DNA from: Caballeronia sp. M1242 | GTDB lineage: Bacteria > Pseudomonadota > Gammaproteobacteria > Burkholderiales > Burkholderiaceae | DNA length: 64,000 nt | Direction of reading: 5' to 3' | Assembly (NCBI RefSeq): GCF_017220215.1 | Contig: NZ_CP071130.1 | Location: forward strand, 62,001-126,000 | Shown here: one piece after another, positions 9,705 to 18,898 of the stretch | Layout of the letters: each line of letters begins with the position of its first letter | Numbering within the stretch: position 1 is the first letter of the stretch | Made by a program: the position numbers and the translations under genes | The notes under the pieces: generated by a model | Database searches by the model: none | What the model was told of the DNA's origin: nothing | Seen by the model: only the letters and a program-made list of their open reading frames with translations

Positions 9705-9718
9705 AGTGCATATGCACT
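9705..9718. promoter_or_regulatory. Palindromic operator before the SDR gene
   Basis: AGTGCATATGCACT is a perfect 14-bp palindrome, 13 bp before the SDR start. The related sequence AGTGCATATACACA lies inside the MarR promoter. The two copies around the two genes imply that the MarR protein represses both. Confidence 0.6.
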
Positions 9719-9731
9719 AACAGGAGCAGTC

Positions 9732-10439
9732 ATGCAGATCAAGGGAAAGGTCGTACTCGTCACCGGCGCGAACCGCGGTCTCGGCAAGCAGTTCGCGAAG
9801 TCGCTGTTGCAGGCGGGCGCCGCCAAGGTTTATGCGGCGGCGCGCGATCCGGGCAGCGTGGATATCGAAGGCGTCGAAGCCATCCGCCTCGACGTCACGA
9901 AGCCTGCCGACATCGCCGAAGCCGCGGCCAAGTACACGGACGTGCAGATCGTCATCAACAACGCGGGGGCGTTGGCGCGCGGCGCGCTGGTCGATCCTGC
10001 ATCGACGCAAGGTATGCGCGATCTTTTCGAAGTCAATGTGATCGGTCCGCTCGCCGTGACGCAGGCGTTCGCGCCCACGCTCAAGAAGAACGGCGGCGGC
10101 GCGGTCATCAACGTACTGTCCGTGCTGAGCTGGGTCGCGCTGCCGGATGCGGGCGCGTACAGCGCGTCGAAGTCGGCGGCGTGGGCCGTGACCAACGCGC
10201 TGCGCGGCGAGCTGCGCGGACAGGGTACGCTCGTGGTCGGCGTGCATCCGGGCTACATCGACACCGACATGGTCGCCGAAGTCGACGCGCCGAAAACATC
10301 GCCCGCGAGCGTGGTCGAGCAAGTGCTCGCGGCTGTCGAGCGAGACGAAGAAGAAGTGCTCGTCGATGACACCGGCCGCGGCGTCAAGCAGTCGCTGTCG
10401 ACCGCGAAGCCGATTTACATCACCGGCATTCCCGGTTAA
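9732..10439 (+). CDS. Short-chain dehydrogenase/reductase
   Basis: This is a 235-residue classical SDR with the dinucleotide-binding motif TGANRGLGKQFAKSL near residue 12, the NNAGALARG motif, an active-site Ser in VINVLSVLSW and the YSASK catalytic Tyr-Lys pair. The final segment VHPGYIDTDMVAEVD is typical of the small SDRs paired with MarR or TetR regulators. The substrate is unknown. A CAGGAG ribosome-binding site precedes the ATG by 6 nt. It is probably controlled by the adjacent MarR-family protein. Confidence 0.9.
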   Translation: MQIKGKVVLVTGANRGLGKQFAKSLLQAGAAKVYAAARDPGSVDIEGVEAIRLDVTKPADIAEAAAKYTDVQIVINNAGALARGALVDPASTQGMRDLFEVNVIGPLAVTQAFAPTLKKNGGGAVINVLSVLSWVALPDAGAYSASKSAAWAVTNALRGELRGQGTLVVGVHPGYIDTDMVAEVDAPKTSPASVVEQVLAAVERDEEEVLVDDTGRGVKQSLSTAKPIYITGIPG

Positions 10440-10855
10440 GCCGGCCTCTGCGCCTTCTGCATTTCTTCGAAGCCGGCGGCGGCTTCCTGCACGTCGGACG
10501 GGAAGTCGCCGAACTCCTGCACTTGGCGCACTTCGATGATCTCGTTCGCCGAAGCGGGACACCGCTTCGCCCATTCGATCGCCTCTTCGCGCGACTTCAC
10601 CTGAATCATCCAGTAGCCGCCGAGCACTTCCTTGGCTTCCGCGAACGGCCCGTCGGTCACGCGCGGCTTGCCGCCTTCGAACGTGACGCGCGCGCCCATC
10701 GACGGCGGATGAAGTCCGTCGAGCGCCAGCAGCACGCCGGCCTTCTGCAACTCTTCGTTATACTTCATCATCGCGGCGACGGCTTCAGCGCTCGGCATCG
10801 CGCCGGGCTCCGCGCTTTCGTAGCCGCGCGGGATCATCAGCATCATGAATCGCAT
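10436..10855 (-). CDS. YciI-like DGPF-domain protein
   Basis: This small cytoplasmic protein of 139 residues has the DGPF signature (RVTDGPFAEAKEVLGGYWMIQV) in a YciI/YCII-related ferredoxin-like fold. Such proteins are often encoded near ECF sigma factors, but none is visible here. I start it at MRFMMLMIPRG (10855), where CAGGAGCACTCC precedes the ATG; an upstream in-frame extension lacks a site. Its 3' end overlaps the end of the convergent SDR gene by 4 bp. The function is unknown. Confidence 0.85.
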   Translation of the reverse strand: MRFMMLMIPRGYESAEPGAMPSAEAVAAMMKYNEELQKAGVLLALDGLHPPSMGARVTFEGGKPRVTDGPFAEAKEVLGGYWMIQVKSREEAIEWAKRCPASANEIIEVRQVQEFGDFPSDVQEAAAGFEEMQKAQRPA

Positions 10856-11011
10856 GGAGTGCTCCTGTTCGAGGTCGACAAACGCGCGGTTCCGCGCGTT
10901 CACACCTTACGACGCGCACGCCGCCACGCGATCGACACGAGCCGTCGAACTTTCGCTTAGGCGTTTATCCCTATCCGATTCGGGTTGCCTTCCGGACAAA
11001 CACCGTCGAAT

Positions 11012-11029
11012 AATGTAATCCATTACATT
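11012..11029. promoter_or_regulatory. Inverted-repeat operator before the lacI-type gene
   Basis: AATGTAAT-CC-ATTACATT is a perfect inverted repeat with an 8-bp arm, ending 23 bp before the LacI-family start codon. The TGTAAT/ATTACA half-sites are typical of LacI-family operators, so autoregulation of the sugar operon is likely. Confidence 0.65.
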
Positions 11030-11052
11030 TCGTTCGCCGCCCGGCACGCAGC

Positions 11053-12072
11053 ATGTCCGATCCCGTGCGTCCTCCCGAGGAAGTATCGATTGCCGACGTT
11101 GCCCGGCGTGCCGGCGTGTCCGTCGCCACGGTGTCGCGCGTGCTCAATAGCCACAGCAACGTGCGCGAGGCCACGCGCGAGAAGGTACGCGAGGCGGTCG
11201 CGGCGAGCGGCTATCGCGTGAACGAACTTGCGCGCAATCTGCGCACAGCCGAAAGCCGCCTGCTTCTCACCATGGTCCCCGACTTCGGCAACCCGTTCTA
11301 TGCGGCCATCGTGCGCGGCATCGACACGGTCGCGCGGCAGAACGGCTACTTCATGCTTCTCTGCGACACGGGCGCCGATCCATTGCGCGAGCGCAGCTAC
11401 TTCGACCTGCTGCGCGGGCGTCGCGCGGACGGCGCGATCTGTCTCGACCCTGCCGCCGTGCAGAAGGCGCTCGTCGAGCAGGCGTCGACGCTGCCGTGGG
11501 TCGCGTGTTGCGAATTCGATCCGGCCGCGCGCGTGCCTTACGTGGGCATCGACAACCATCTTGCCGCAGGCGATGTCGTGCGTTATCTGTTGGACAAGGG
11601 CCACGAGCGCATCGCGCTGATCAACTCGGGCGAAGGCTATCTGTATGGCCGACAGCGCCTCGCGGGGTATCGCGATGCGCTGCAGGCCGCGGGCATCGTC
11701 GCGAATCCGGCGTGGCAAGTCGAACTGGACAGCCTCGATTACGACGCCGGCGAGCGCGCCGCCCGGCAGCTCGCGTCGCTCGGGCGCGACCGGCCGACCG
11801 CGATTTTCGCGGTGTCGGACACGCTTGCCATCGGCGTGCTGAACGGCCTGCGCAGCGCGGGGCTGCGCGTGCCGGAAGATGTCGCGGTCGTCGGATTCGA
11901 TGACATCGCGGTGGCCGCCCACGCCGTGCCGCCGCTCACGACCGTTGCGCAGCCGATGCGCGCGCTCGGCGAGACAGCGGCGGAACTCTTGCTCAAGCGC
12001 CTGCGCGATCCGCGCGCGGAGGTGCCGGGCGTGCTGCTGCCGCATCGCCTGATACAACGAAGGAGCGCCTGA
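11053..12072 (+). CDS. LacI-family sugar-responsive repressor
   Basis: The 339-residue protein starts with the LacI HTH and hinge (SIADVARRAGVSVATVSRVLN, residues about 11-31) followed by a periplasmic-binding-protein-like ligand domain ending in VVGFDDIAVAAHAVPPLTTVAQP, as in RbsR, PurR and CytR. The next gene starts 2 bp after its stop with AAGGAGCG as ribosome-binding site, so the regulator is the first gene of the operon it most likely controls through the inverted repeat at 11012-11029. Confidence 0.93.
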   Translation: MSDPVRPPEEVSIADVARRAGVSVATVSRVLNSHSNVREATREKVREAVAASGYRVNELARNLRTAESRLLLTMVPDFGNPFYAAIVRGIDTVARQNGYFMLLCDTGADPLRERSYFDLLRGRRADGAICLDPAAVQKALVEQASTLPWVACCEFDPAARVPYVGIDNHLAAGDVVRYLLDKGHERIALINSGEGYLYGRQRLAGYRDALQAAGIVANPAWQVELDSLDYDAGERAARQLASLGRDRPTAIFAVSDTLAIGVLNGLRSAGLRVPEDVAVVGFDDIAVAAHAVPPLTTVAQPMRALGETAAELLLKRLRDPRAEVPGVLLPHRLIQRRSA

Positions 12073-12074
12073 CG

Positions 12075-13562
12075 ATGACCCTTGCCGTGCGCTTCGACGC
12101 AGTCGAGAAGAACTTCGGCCCGGTGCGCGTGCTCCACGGCGTGAGCTTCGATCTCGCGCCGGGGCGCATCTACGGCTTGCTCGGCGAAAACGGCGCGGGC
12201 AAGTCCACGCTGATGAAAATCCTCGCGGGCTACGAGCGCGCGAGCGCCGGCGACGTGCTGATCGACGGCACGCCCGCTGCCTTCGCGAGTTCGCGCGACG
12301 CCGAGCGCGCGGGCATCGTGCTAATCCACCAGGAACTGAATCTCGCGGATCATCTGAGCATCACGCAGAACATGTTTCTCGGCCACGAGCTGCGCAAAGG
12401 CTTCTTCCTCGACGAACCCGCGATGCGCGAGGACGCCCGCGCCGCGCTAGGCGAAGTCGGCCTGCACAAGAACCCGGACACGAAAGTGCGCGAGCTGATC
12501 GTCGCGGAGAAGCAGCTTGTCGAGATCGCGAAGGCCATGCTGCGCGACACGCGCCTGCTCATCATGGACGAGCCGACCGCCACGCTGACGCCCTCGGAAA
12601 CGCAGCGCCTCTTCGCGCTGATGGCGCGCCTGAAGGAGGCGGGCACGACGATCGTTTATATCTCGCACAAACTCGACGAAGTGGAACGCGTGACCGACGA
12701 AGTGATCGTGATGCGCGACGGCCGCTTCGTCGCGCGCGCGCCGACCGCCGACCTCACGCGCCGCGAAATGGCGAACCTGATGGTAGGCCGCGAAGTCTCC
12801 GACATGTTTCCCGACAAGCCCCCGCTCGCTGCCGACGCGCCACTCGCGTTTCAGGTGGAAGGCGCGTCCGTGCCCGGATGGGCCGAAGGCGTGAGCTTTT
12901 CCGTGCGCCAGGGCGAAGTGTTCGGCTTCGCGGGGCTCGTCGGCGCGGGACGCACGGAACTGTTCGAGGCGCTGGTCGGTTTACGGCCGCTCGCGGCGGG
13001 GCGCATCGCCATCGAAGGCGAGACCGTGAAGCTCAAGAACCCGCGCGACGCGATGCGCCACGGCATCACGTACTTGAGCGAAGACCGCAAGGGACGCGGC
13101 CTGCATGTGGACATGGCGCTCAAGGACAACCTCACGATGATGACGCTGGAACGCTACGCGCGCCCGCTCATCGACTCGCGCGCCGAGCGCGACGCGCTGA
13201 CGCTCGCGGTCAAGGACTTCGGCATTCGCACCGGCAATACGCGCAGCCGCGCCCGCATGCTCTCGGGCGGCAATCAGCAGAAGCTGGCGCTCGCGAAGTT
13301 CCTGCATCCCGATCCGCGCGTGGTCGTGCTCGACGAACCCACGCGCGGCGTCGACGTCGGCGCGAAACGCGACATCTATTTCCTGATCCACCGCCTCGCC
13401 GCCGAAGGCCGAGCGGTGATCGTCATTTCTTCCGAGCTGATCGAACTGATCGGGCTGTGCCATCGCGTCGCGGTGATGCGCGCGGGCGAACTGGTCGCGA
13501 CGCTCGGCATGGACCTTCTGACCGAAGAGAGGTTGATCGCGCATGCGACCGGCACACACTGA
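12075..13562 (+). CDS. Sugar ABC importer, dual ATPase subunit (RbsA-like)
   Basis: The 495-residue protein has two nucleotide-binding domains in tandem. The first has Walker [10 protein letters not shown] and Walker [11 protein letters not shown]. The second has the degenerate P-loop [10 protein letters not shown] typical of RbsA/MglA/XylG, the signature [15 protein letters not shown] and the Walker B region [14 protein letters not shown]. It energises sugar uptake from the cytoplasmic face. The permease gene begins 20 bp before its stop, indicating translational coupling. Confidence 0.93.
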   Translation: MTLAVRFDAVEKNFGPVRVLHGVSFDLAPGRIYGLLGENGAGKSTLMKILAGYERASAGDVLIDGTPAAFASSRDAERAGIVLIHQELNLADHLSITQNMFLGHELRKGFFLDEPAMREDARAALGEVGLHKNPDTKVRELIVAEKQLVEIAKAMLRDTRLLIMDEPTATLTPSETQRLFALMARLKEAGTTIVYISHKLDEVERVTDEVIVMRDGRFVARAPTADLTRREMANLMVGREVSDMFPDKPPLAADAPLAFQVEGASVPGWAEGVSFSVRQGEVFGFAGLVGAGRTELFEALVGLRPLAAGRIAIEGETVKLKNPRDAMRHGITYLSEDRKGRGLHVDMALKDNLTMMTLERYARPLIDSRAERDALTLAVKDFGIRTGNTRSRARMLSGGNQQKLALAKFLHPDPRVVVLDEPTRGVDVGAKRDIYFLIHRLAAEGRAVIVISSELIELIGLCHRVAVMRAGELVATLGMDLLTEERLIAHATGTH

Positions 13563-14559
13563 AGACACCGCGCAAGAAAGCCGCCTCACCGCCGTCGCGC
13601 GGTTTCTGCTCGGCGTCGGGCCGCTGATCGGGCTCATCGCGCTGTGCATCGGCGGCACGCTGCTGAACGGCGACTTCGCCACCTTCGACAACGCGATGAA
13701 CGTGCTCACGCGCACGTCGTTCATCGGCATCATCGCGGTGGGCATGACCTTCGTCATCATTTCGGGCGGCATCGACCTGTCCGTCGGATCGATGGCCGCG
13801 CTCATCGCGGGCAGCATGATCTTCATGATGAACGGCCTGCTTCAGGGCGTGCACGGGCATGCGCTGCCGCCGCTTCTGATCGTCGCGCTCGGCATCGTGC
13901 TCGCGCTCGTGCTAGGCGCGCTGTTCGGCTTCGCGCACGGACTGCTCGTGACCAAAGGGCGCATCGAGCCGTTCATCGTGACGCTCGGCACGCTCGGCGT
14001 CTTTCGCGCGCTGCTGACGTGGCTCGCGGACGGCGGCGCGCTCACGCTCGACAATTCGCTCGTCGATCTCTACGGCCCCGTGTATTACGCGAGCCTTTTC
14101 GGCGTGCCGGTGCCGATCTGGATCTTCGCGATCGTCGCGGCGGGCGGCGCGCTCGTGTTGAACCGCACGGTGTTCGGGCGGCACGTGCAGGCCATCGGCT
14201 CGAACGAACAGGTCGCGCGCTATGCGGCCATTCGCGTCGATAACGCAAAGATCGCGACCTACGTGCTGCTCGGACTGTGCGTGGCCGTGGCGACCGTGCT
14301 CTACGTGCCGCGCTTGGGGTCAGCTACGCCGACGACCGGCCTCTTGTGGGAACTCGAAGCGATCGCCGCCGTGGTGGTCGGCGGCACGGCGCTCAAGGGC
14401 GGCGAAGGGCGCGTGATCGGCACGGTCATCGGCGCGATCCTGCTTTCGGTCATCAACAACATCCTGAATCTCACGAGCATCATCAGCGTGTATCTGAACG
14501 CGGCGGTGCAGGGCGCCGTGATCATCTTCGTAGCCTTCTTGCAGCGTGGCCGTCGGTAA
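13543..14559 (+). CDS. Sugar ABC importer permease (RbsC-like)
   Basis: This inner-membrane protein of 338 residues with about ten hydrophobic segments has the BPD_transp_2 signature: [26 protein letters not shown], and [17 protein letters not shown] further on. The length and motifs match RbsC/XylH. It would form the channel as a homodimer with the upstream ATPase and take substrate from the downstream binding protein. Confidence 0.93.
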   Translation: MRPAHTEDTAQESRLTAVARFLLGVGPLIGLIALCIGGTLLNGDFATFDNAMNVLTRTSFIGIIAVGMTFVIISGGIDLSVGSMAALIAGSMIFMMNGLLQGVHGHALPPLLIVALGIVLALVLGALFGFAHGLLVTKGRIEPFIVTLGTLGVFRALLTWLADGGALTLDNSLVDLYGPVYYASLFGVPVPIWIFAIVAAGGALVLNRTVFGRHVQAIGSNEQVARYAAIRVDNAKIATYVLLGLCVAVATVLYVPRLGSATPTTGLLWELEAIAAVVVGGTALKGGEGRVIGTVIGAILLSVINNILNLTSIISVYLNAAVQGAVIIFVAFLQRGRR

Positions 14560-14590
14560 CTTTCTACTTCGAATAACAGGAGACATCGTC

Positions 14591-15553
14591 ATGAAAAAAC
14601 TGCTTCGCGCGCTCGGCGCGCTGACGCTGGCGGCGAGCGCGTTCGCCGCCGCATCGTCCGCCTTCGCCGCCGACAAGGTGGTGCTCGGCGTCGCCATCCC
14701 GACCGCCACGCACGGCTTCACGGGCGGCATCGTCTGGTGGGCGAACGAGGCCAAGAAGGAACTGGAGAAGGCGCATCCTGATCTCAAGATCATCGTGAAG
14801 ACGGCGTCCGGCGCGCCCGAGCAGGCCAATCAGTTGCAGGATCTGGTGACGGTCAACAAGATCAACGCGCTCGTGATCTTCCCGTTCGAATCCGCGTCGC
14901 TCACGCAACCGGTCGCGCAGGTGAAGAAGAAGGGCGTGTACGTGACCGTGGTCGATCGCGGCCTCACCGACACCAGCGCGCAAGACGCGTATGTTGCTGG
15001 CGACAACACCGCGTTCGGCAAGCTGCCCGCCGAATATCTGGCGAAGACGCTGAACGGCAAGGGCGATATCGTCGCGCTGCGCGGCATTCCGACGACGCTC
15101 GACAACGAGCGCTGGACCGCTTTCGAAGGCGTGATGAAACAGCATCCGGACATCAAGATTCTGGATGCCAAGTACGCGAACTGGAACCGCGACGACGCGT
15201 TCAAGGTGATGCAGGACTATCTGACGCGCTTCAAGCATATCGACGCCGTCTGGGCCGCCGACGACGACATGATGATCGGCGTGCTGAAGGCGATCGATCA
15301 GGCGCACCGCACGGATATCAAGGAAGTGTTCGGCGGCGCGGGATCGAAGGAAGCGGTCAAGCGCATCATGGACGGCGACCAGCGCGTGAAGGCGGACGTC
15401 TCGTACTCGCCGAAGTTCATCTATGACGCGATCAAGCTCACGGCCGAAGCGCGCCTGAAGGGCGACAAGCTGCCGCCGACGACCATCATTCCTTCGGTGC
15501 TCATCACGAAGGACAACGCAAAGCAGTTCTATTTCCCGAACTCGCCGTTCTGA
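14591..15553 (+). CDS. Sugar ABC importer periplasmic binding protein (RbsB-like)
   Basis: The 320-residue protein has a signal peptide ([20 protein letters not shown], cleaved after about residue 30) and a type I periplasmic-binding fold. [20 protein letters not shown] is the ligand-proximal start, and [20 protein letters not shown] resembles the ribose/galactose family hinge. AACAGGAGACATCGTC supports the ATG at 14591. The isomerase and dehydrogenase downstream suggest the ligand may be a polyol or an unusual sugar rather than ribose, but the ligand cannot be named from sequence. Confidence 0.92.
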   Translation: MKKLLRALGALTLAASAFAAASSAFAADKVVLGVAIPTATHGFTGGIVWWANEAKKELEKAHPDLKIIVKTASGAPEQANQLQDLVTVNKINALVIFPFESASLTQPVAQVKKKGVYVTVVDRGLTDTSAQDAYVAGDNTAFGKLPAEYLAKTLNGKGDIVALRGIPTTLDNERWTAFEGVMKQHPDIKILDAKYANWNRDDAFKVMQDYLTRFKHIDAVWAADDDMMIGVLKAIDQAHRTDIKEVFGGAGSKEAVKRIMDGDQRVKADVSYSPKFIYDAIKLTAEARLKGDKLPPTTIIPSVLITKDNAKQFYFPNSPF

Positions 15554-15608
15554 GTGCACAGCCGGTCACGCTGAACGGCGCTGACCGGCGTTTCTAACGA
15601 GGCGAAAG

Positions 15609-16682
15609 ATGAAGACCATCAAAGGCCCGGCGATTTTTCTCGCGCAATTCATGGGCGGGGAAGCGCCGTTCGACACGCTCGCCAGTCTTGCGTCGTGGGC
15701 GGCGGGACTCGGCTACAAGGGCATTCAGGTGCCCGCCGATCCGCGCCTGATCGACCTGGAGAAAGCCGCATCGACCGATGCCTATTGCGACGAGATCCGC
15801 CGCACGGTCGAGGATGCGGGCGTTGTCATCACCGAATTGTCGACGCATTTGCAGGGGCAGTTGGTCGCGGTGCATCCCGCTTACGACACGCTCTTCGACG
15901 GCTTCGCCGCGCCGCATGTGCGCGGCAATCCGCAGGCGCGCACCGAATGGGCGATATCGCAGTTGAAGCACGCGGCGGCGGCATCGAAGCGGCTGGGTTT
16001 GAGTGCGCACGTGACGTTCTCCGGCGCGCTCGCATGGCCGTACGTGTATCCGTGGCCGCAGCGCCCGGCGGGTCTCGTCGAAGCCGCGTTCGATGAATTG
16101 GCCACGCGCTGGCGTCCGATTCTCGATGAGTTCGACCGCGCGGGCATCGACGTGTGCTACGAGTTGCATCCCGGCGAAGACCTGCACGACGGCGTGACGT
16201 TCGAGCGTTTTCTCGCGGCCGTGAACGATCATCCTCGCGCGAACATCCTCTACGATCCTAGTCACTTCGTCCTGCAGCAACTGGACTATCTCGCGTTCAT
16301 CGACATCTATCACGCGCGCATCAAGGCGTTTCATGTGAAGGACGCGGAGTTCCGGCCGAATGGGCGGCAAGGCGTGTACGGCGGCTACTCGGGATGGGTG
16401 GAGCGCGCGGGGCGTTTCCGGTCGCTCGGCGACGGCCAGATCGACTTCAAGGCGATCTTCTCGAAGATGGCCCAATACGACTTTCCCGGCTGGGCCGTGC
16501 TGGAATGGGAATGCGCGTTGAAGCATCCGGAAGACGGCGCGCGGGAAGGCGCGACGTTCATTCGCGATCACATTATCCGCGTGGCCGAGCATGCGTTCGA
16601 CGACTTCGCGGGCAGCGGCGCGAGCCGTGAGCAAATGCGCGATGTGCTCGGCATTGGGAGCAAAGCAGGAGAAAAGCGATGA
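15609..16682 (+). CDS. Sugar phosphate isomerase/epimerase, TIM-barrel (AP-endonuclease-2 fold)
   Basis: The 357-residue protein is of the xylose-isomerase-like TIM-barrel family (IolE/IolI relatives). Metal-ligand motifs are visible: CYELHPGEDLHDG with Glu and His, ILYDPSHFVLQQLDYL with Asp and His, and IKAFHVKDAEF with His and Asp. Such enzymes isomerise or epimerise keto-sugars or dehydrate inosose. A GAGGCGAAAG site precedes the ATG. It overlaps the following oxidoreductase gene by 4 bp (ATGA), so the two are coupled. Confidence 0.88.
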   Translation: MKTIKGPAIFLAQFMGGEAPFDTLASLASWAAGLGYKGIQVPADPRLIDLEKAASTDAYCDEIRRTVEDAGVVITELSTHLQGQLVAVHPAYDTLFDGFAAPHVRGNPQARTEWAISQLKHAAAASKRLGLSAHVTFSGALAWPYVYPWPQRPAGLVEAAFDELATRWRPILDEFDRAGIDVCYELHPGEDLHDGVTFERFLAAVNDHPRANILYDPSHFVLQQLDYLAFIDIYHARIKAFHVKDAEFRPNGRQGVYGGYSGWVERAGRFRSLGDGQIDFKAIFSKMAQYDFPGWAVLEWECALKHPEDGAREGATFIRDHIIRVAEHAFDDFAGSGASREQMRDVLGIGSKAGEKR

Positions 16683-17800
16683 GGCGCGTGCGGCTCGGCA
16701 TGGTCGGCGGCGGCGAGGGCGCGTTTATCGGCGCGGTGCATCGCATGGCGGCGCGGCTCGATGATCGCTATGAGTTGCTGGCGGGCGCGTTGTCGTCCGA
16801 TCCGCAGCGCGCGGCGGCGAGCGCTGCGGCCATCGGCTTGCCGCGCAGCTACGACGATTATCGTGAGATGGCGCGCGTCGAAGCGAGCCGCGCCGATGGC
16901 ATCGAAGCGGTCGCGATCGTCACGCCGAATCACTTGCATGCGCCGATTGCGACGGCGTTTCTGGAAGCCGGCATCCACGTGATCTGCGACAAGCCGCTCG
17001 CGGTATCGCTCGCTGAAGGCGAGGCGTTGGCGAAGCTCGCGCAGGAGAAGAATCGCGTGTTCGCGGTGACGTACACGTACACCGGCTATCCGCTCGTGCG
17101 CCATGCGCGCGCGCTGGTGCGGGATGGCGCGCTCGGCGATATCCGCGTCGTGCAGGTGGAGTATGCGCAGGACTGGCTGTCGATGCCCGTCGAGACGCAG
17201 GCGAACCGGCAGGCCGCGTGGCGCACCGATCCGGCGCTCGCGGGCCCGGCCGGTTGTCTCGGCGATATCGGCACGCATGCGTATCAGTTGGCGGAGTATG
17301 TGACGGGCATGCGGCCTTCGGCGTTGTCGGCGGAAGTGACGACGTTCGTGCCGGGACGACGCGTCGACGATCACGTGCAGGCGATGCTGCGTTATGCGAA
17401 CGGCGCGCGCGGCATGCTGTGGGCGAGTCAGGTCGCGGCGGGCGAGGAGAACGCGCTGCGGCTGCGCGTGTATGGCACGAAGGCCGGTTTGATGTTCGAT
17501 CAGCAAGCGCCTAACGAACTGTGGTTCACGCCGGTCGGGGGCGTGTCGCAGCGGATTACGCGCGGGCGTGTGGAAAGCGCGGAAGCGCAGCATGCGACGC
17601 GCGTGCCCGCCGGGCATCCGGAGGGGTATATCGAAGCGTTCGCGCAGGTTTATGCGGATGCCGCGGGGTGTATTGCGCGAGGGACCACGCAGGGCGACGA
17701 GTGGCTTACCACTGTGGAGGATGGGGTCGCGGGGTTGAGGTTTGTGGAGGCGGTGTTGAGGAGTAGTGCGGGGGAGGGGGAGTGGGTGAGGGTGGAGTAG
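16679..17800 (+). CDS. Gfo/Idh/MocA-family oxidoreductase
   Basis: The 373-residue NAD(P)-dependent dehydrogenase has the N-terminal Rossmann motif LGMVGGGEGAFIGAVHR, the conserved HVICDKPLAVSLAEG (EKP-type motif) and a C-terminal beta-sheet domain with LGDIGTHAYQLAEYV bearing the catalytic Asp/His. Family members oxidise or reduce sugars and polyols such as inositol. Together with the preceding isomerase it likely forms the catabolic end of the operon. GAGAAAAGCG lies before its ATG. Confidence 0.9.
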   Translation: MRRVRLGMVGGGEGAFIGAVHRMAARLDDRYELLAGALSSDPQRAAASAAAIGLPRSYDDYREMARVEASRADGIEAVAIVTPNHLHAPIATAFLEAGIHVICDKPLAVSLAEGEALAKLAQEKNRVFAVTYTYTGYPLVRHARALVRDGALGDIRVVQVEYAQDWLSMPVETQANRQAAWRTDPALAGPAGCLGDIGTHAYQLAEYVTGMRPSALSAEVTTFVPGRRVDDHVQAMLRYANGARGMLWASQVAAGEENALRLRVYGTKAGLMFDQQAPNELWFTPVGGVSQRITRGRVESAEAQHATRVPAGHPEGYIEAFAQVYADAAGCIARGTTQGDEWLTTVEDGVAGLRFVEAVLRSSAGEGEWVRVE

Positions 17801-17823
17801 AGGGGGCGTGTCCGATATCGACA

Positions 17824-17896
17824 TCCTTAAGCTGCCCCCGCGGCAGCGAAGTGAGCGGGGTTTTCCTTTTCTCTTGCATACGTTTCAAAGCTGCCT
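17824..17896 (-). CRISPR. Relic CRISPR unit: one degenerate repeat, 31-bp spacer, half repeat
   Basis: Positions 17824-17851 match the 28-bp type I-F repeat of arrays 1 and 2 at 22 of 28 positions, with the CTGCC/GGCAG stem intact. At 17883, 59 bp later (one repeat-spacer period is about 60), TTTCAAAGCTGCCT matches the first 14 bases of the repeat with one mismatch and then stops. Orientation equals that of the two arrays. It is 7 kb from array 1 and directly borders the decayed Rhs sequence. It is unlikely to be functional alone; the complete hairpin could also act on transcripts as a stem-loop. Confidence 0.65.
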
Positions 17897-17937
17897 CGGA
17901 CACAAGGAGGCGGACAGGCTTGCATCCGGTTCGCTGA

Positions 17938-18604
17938 GGCGAGGCGCATGCTGCGGCCCGCCGCATCGACGATCTCGGCGACGTATCCGAGCGGGTCGTA
18001 GGCAATCGTCGTCGCGTGTCCGGTTGGGTCGACTACGCGTACGAGCTAGTCGACGCGCCAGTAGCCATCATCGTGCAGTCCATGCGAGGGACAAAACGAC
18101 AGGCCGTTGTGATCCGTATGGCGCACCATCAAACGCTCGCCGCCATATCCAAATCAGTACGGCGCATGGAGCGCATCGTAGAGCGCGACCCAGCTACAAG
18201 TTAAGAGCCGCCTTCAAGGCTCTTGGTGTTGGCGCGCAGCGGGAGGGGATTAGCGTGCCCGCATCGAGCGCGAAGTCCCGCGTCGACCGTCGCGTCGTCC
18301 CGGCTCATCTGCGCGAAGCACTCGCTCACATGCGCCTGCCTTCGACCGACAGAAAGCCATCTCGATCGACTTCGGCCAACTCGGCGGCTTGCGCGTAGCG
18401 TTCAGCGGCGTGCGGGTAGTCGGCTTGCATCCAGTAGACAGAGACTTCGCCGAACAGGCCGTTGATGACGAGCTTGTTGCCTGCTTCGTGGTTCGCCTGA
18501 ACGGCCTCCCGCCCGGCGTGCGTCGCCTCTTCGTAAGCGGATAAGGCGAGCTGCGGCGAATTCCACTCCCTCAGTTGATTCTTTGCGCGAACTCCCCCCA
18601 GCAC
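17938..18604 (-). pseudogene. Decayed duplicate of the TPR-Rhs module
   Basis: On the minus strand, 18604 down to about 18220 encodes remnants of the TPR protein found intact at 23164-24519, including the stretch NKLVINGLFGEVSVYWMQADY and its neighbours. Positions 18200 to 17938 are near-copies of two separate pieces of the intact Rhs gene (about 21043-21145 and 21600-21730). Gene order is the same as in the intact copy, but most of both genes is missing and frames are broken. This looks like the remains of a displaced Rhs cassette, or of recombination between Rhs copies. Confidence 0.8.
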
Positions 18605-18661
18605 GCCGAGCGCCGGTGAGGCAGTGAAGATAGGGATAGGGACTTTTCGCGTTCCCTTGGA

Positions 18662-18889
18662 TTATCGTCCTAGCATGCGCTTCAGCCTTTCAAAGAACTC
18701 CCTACAAGCTTCCGCTTCGTCGGGATACGACCGCTCTTCGGTGCGCTGACCGCGCTCGCTATAAAAGATCCTCCAAGTGTTTCCATCATGAATCAAACAG
18801 AGCGATTGGTCTGATACTTCATCAAGTGAATAACTGTCCTTAGGAAAGTCAGTTGATTTCAATACTTTAACTAGTTCTTGTTTATCCAC
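18662..18889 (-). CDS. Probable immunity protein of the Rhs-TNT toxin
   Basis: This 75-residue acidic, soluble protein is encoded 9 bp after the Rhs stop, starting at a GTG with GGAGGT (inside the last codons of Rhs) upstream. It is more AT-rich than its surroundings, as is usual for the tip/immunity part of polymorphic toxins. I do not recognise a named immunity family. Position, size and coupling directly behind a toxin-tipped Rhs gene are the evidence; by analogy it would bind the TNT domain in the cytoplasm and protect the producer. Confidence 0.65.
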   Translation of the reverse strand: MDKQELVKVLKSTDFPKDSYSLDEVSDQSLCLIHDGNTWRIFYSERGQRTEERSYPDEAEACREFFERLKRMLGR

Positions 18890-18898
18890 AATTACTCT

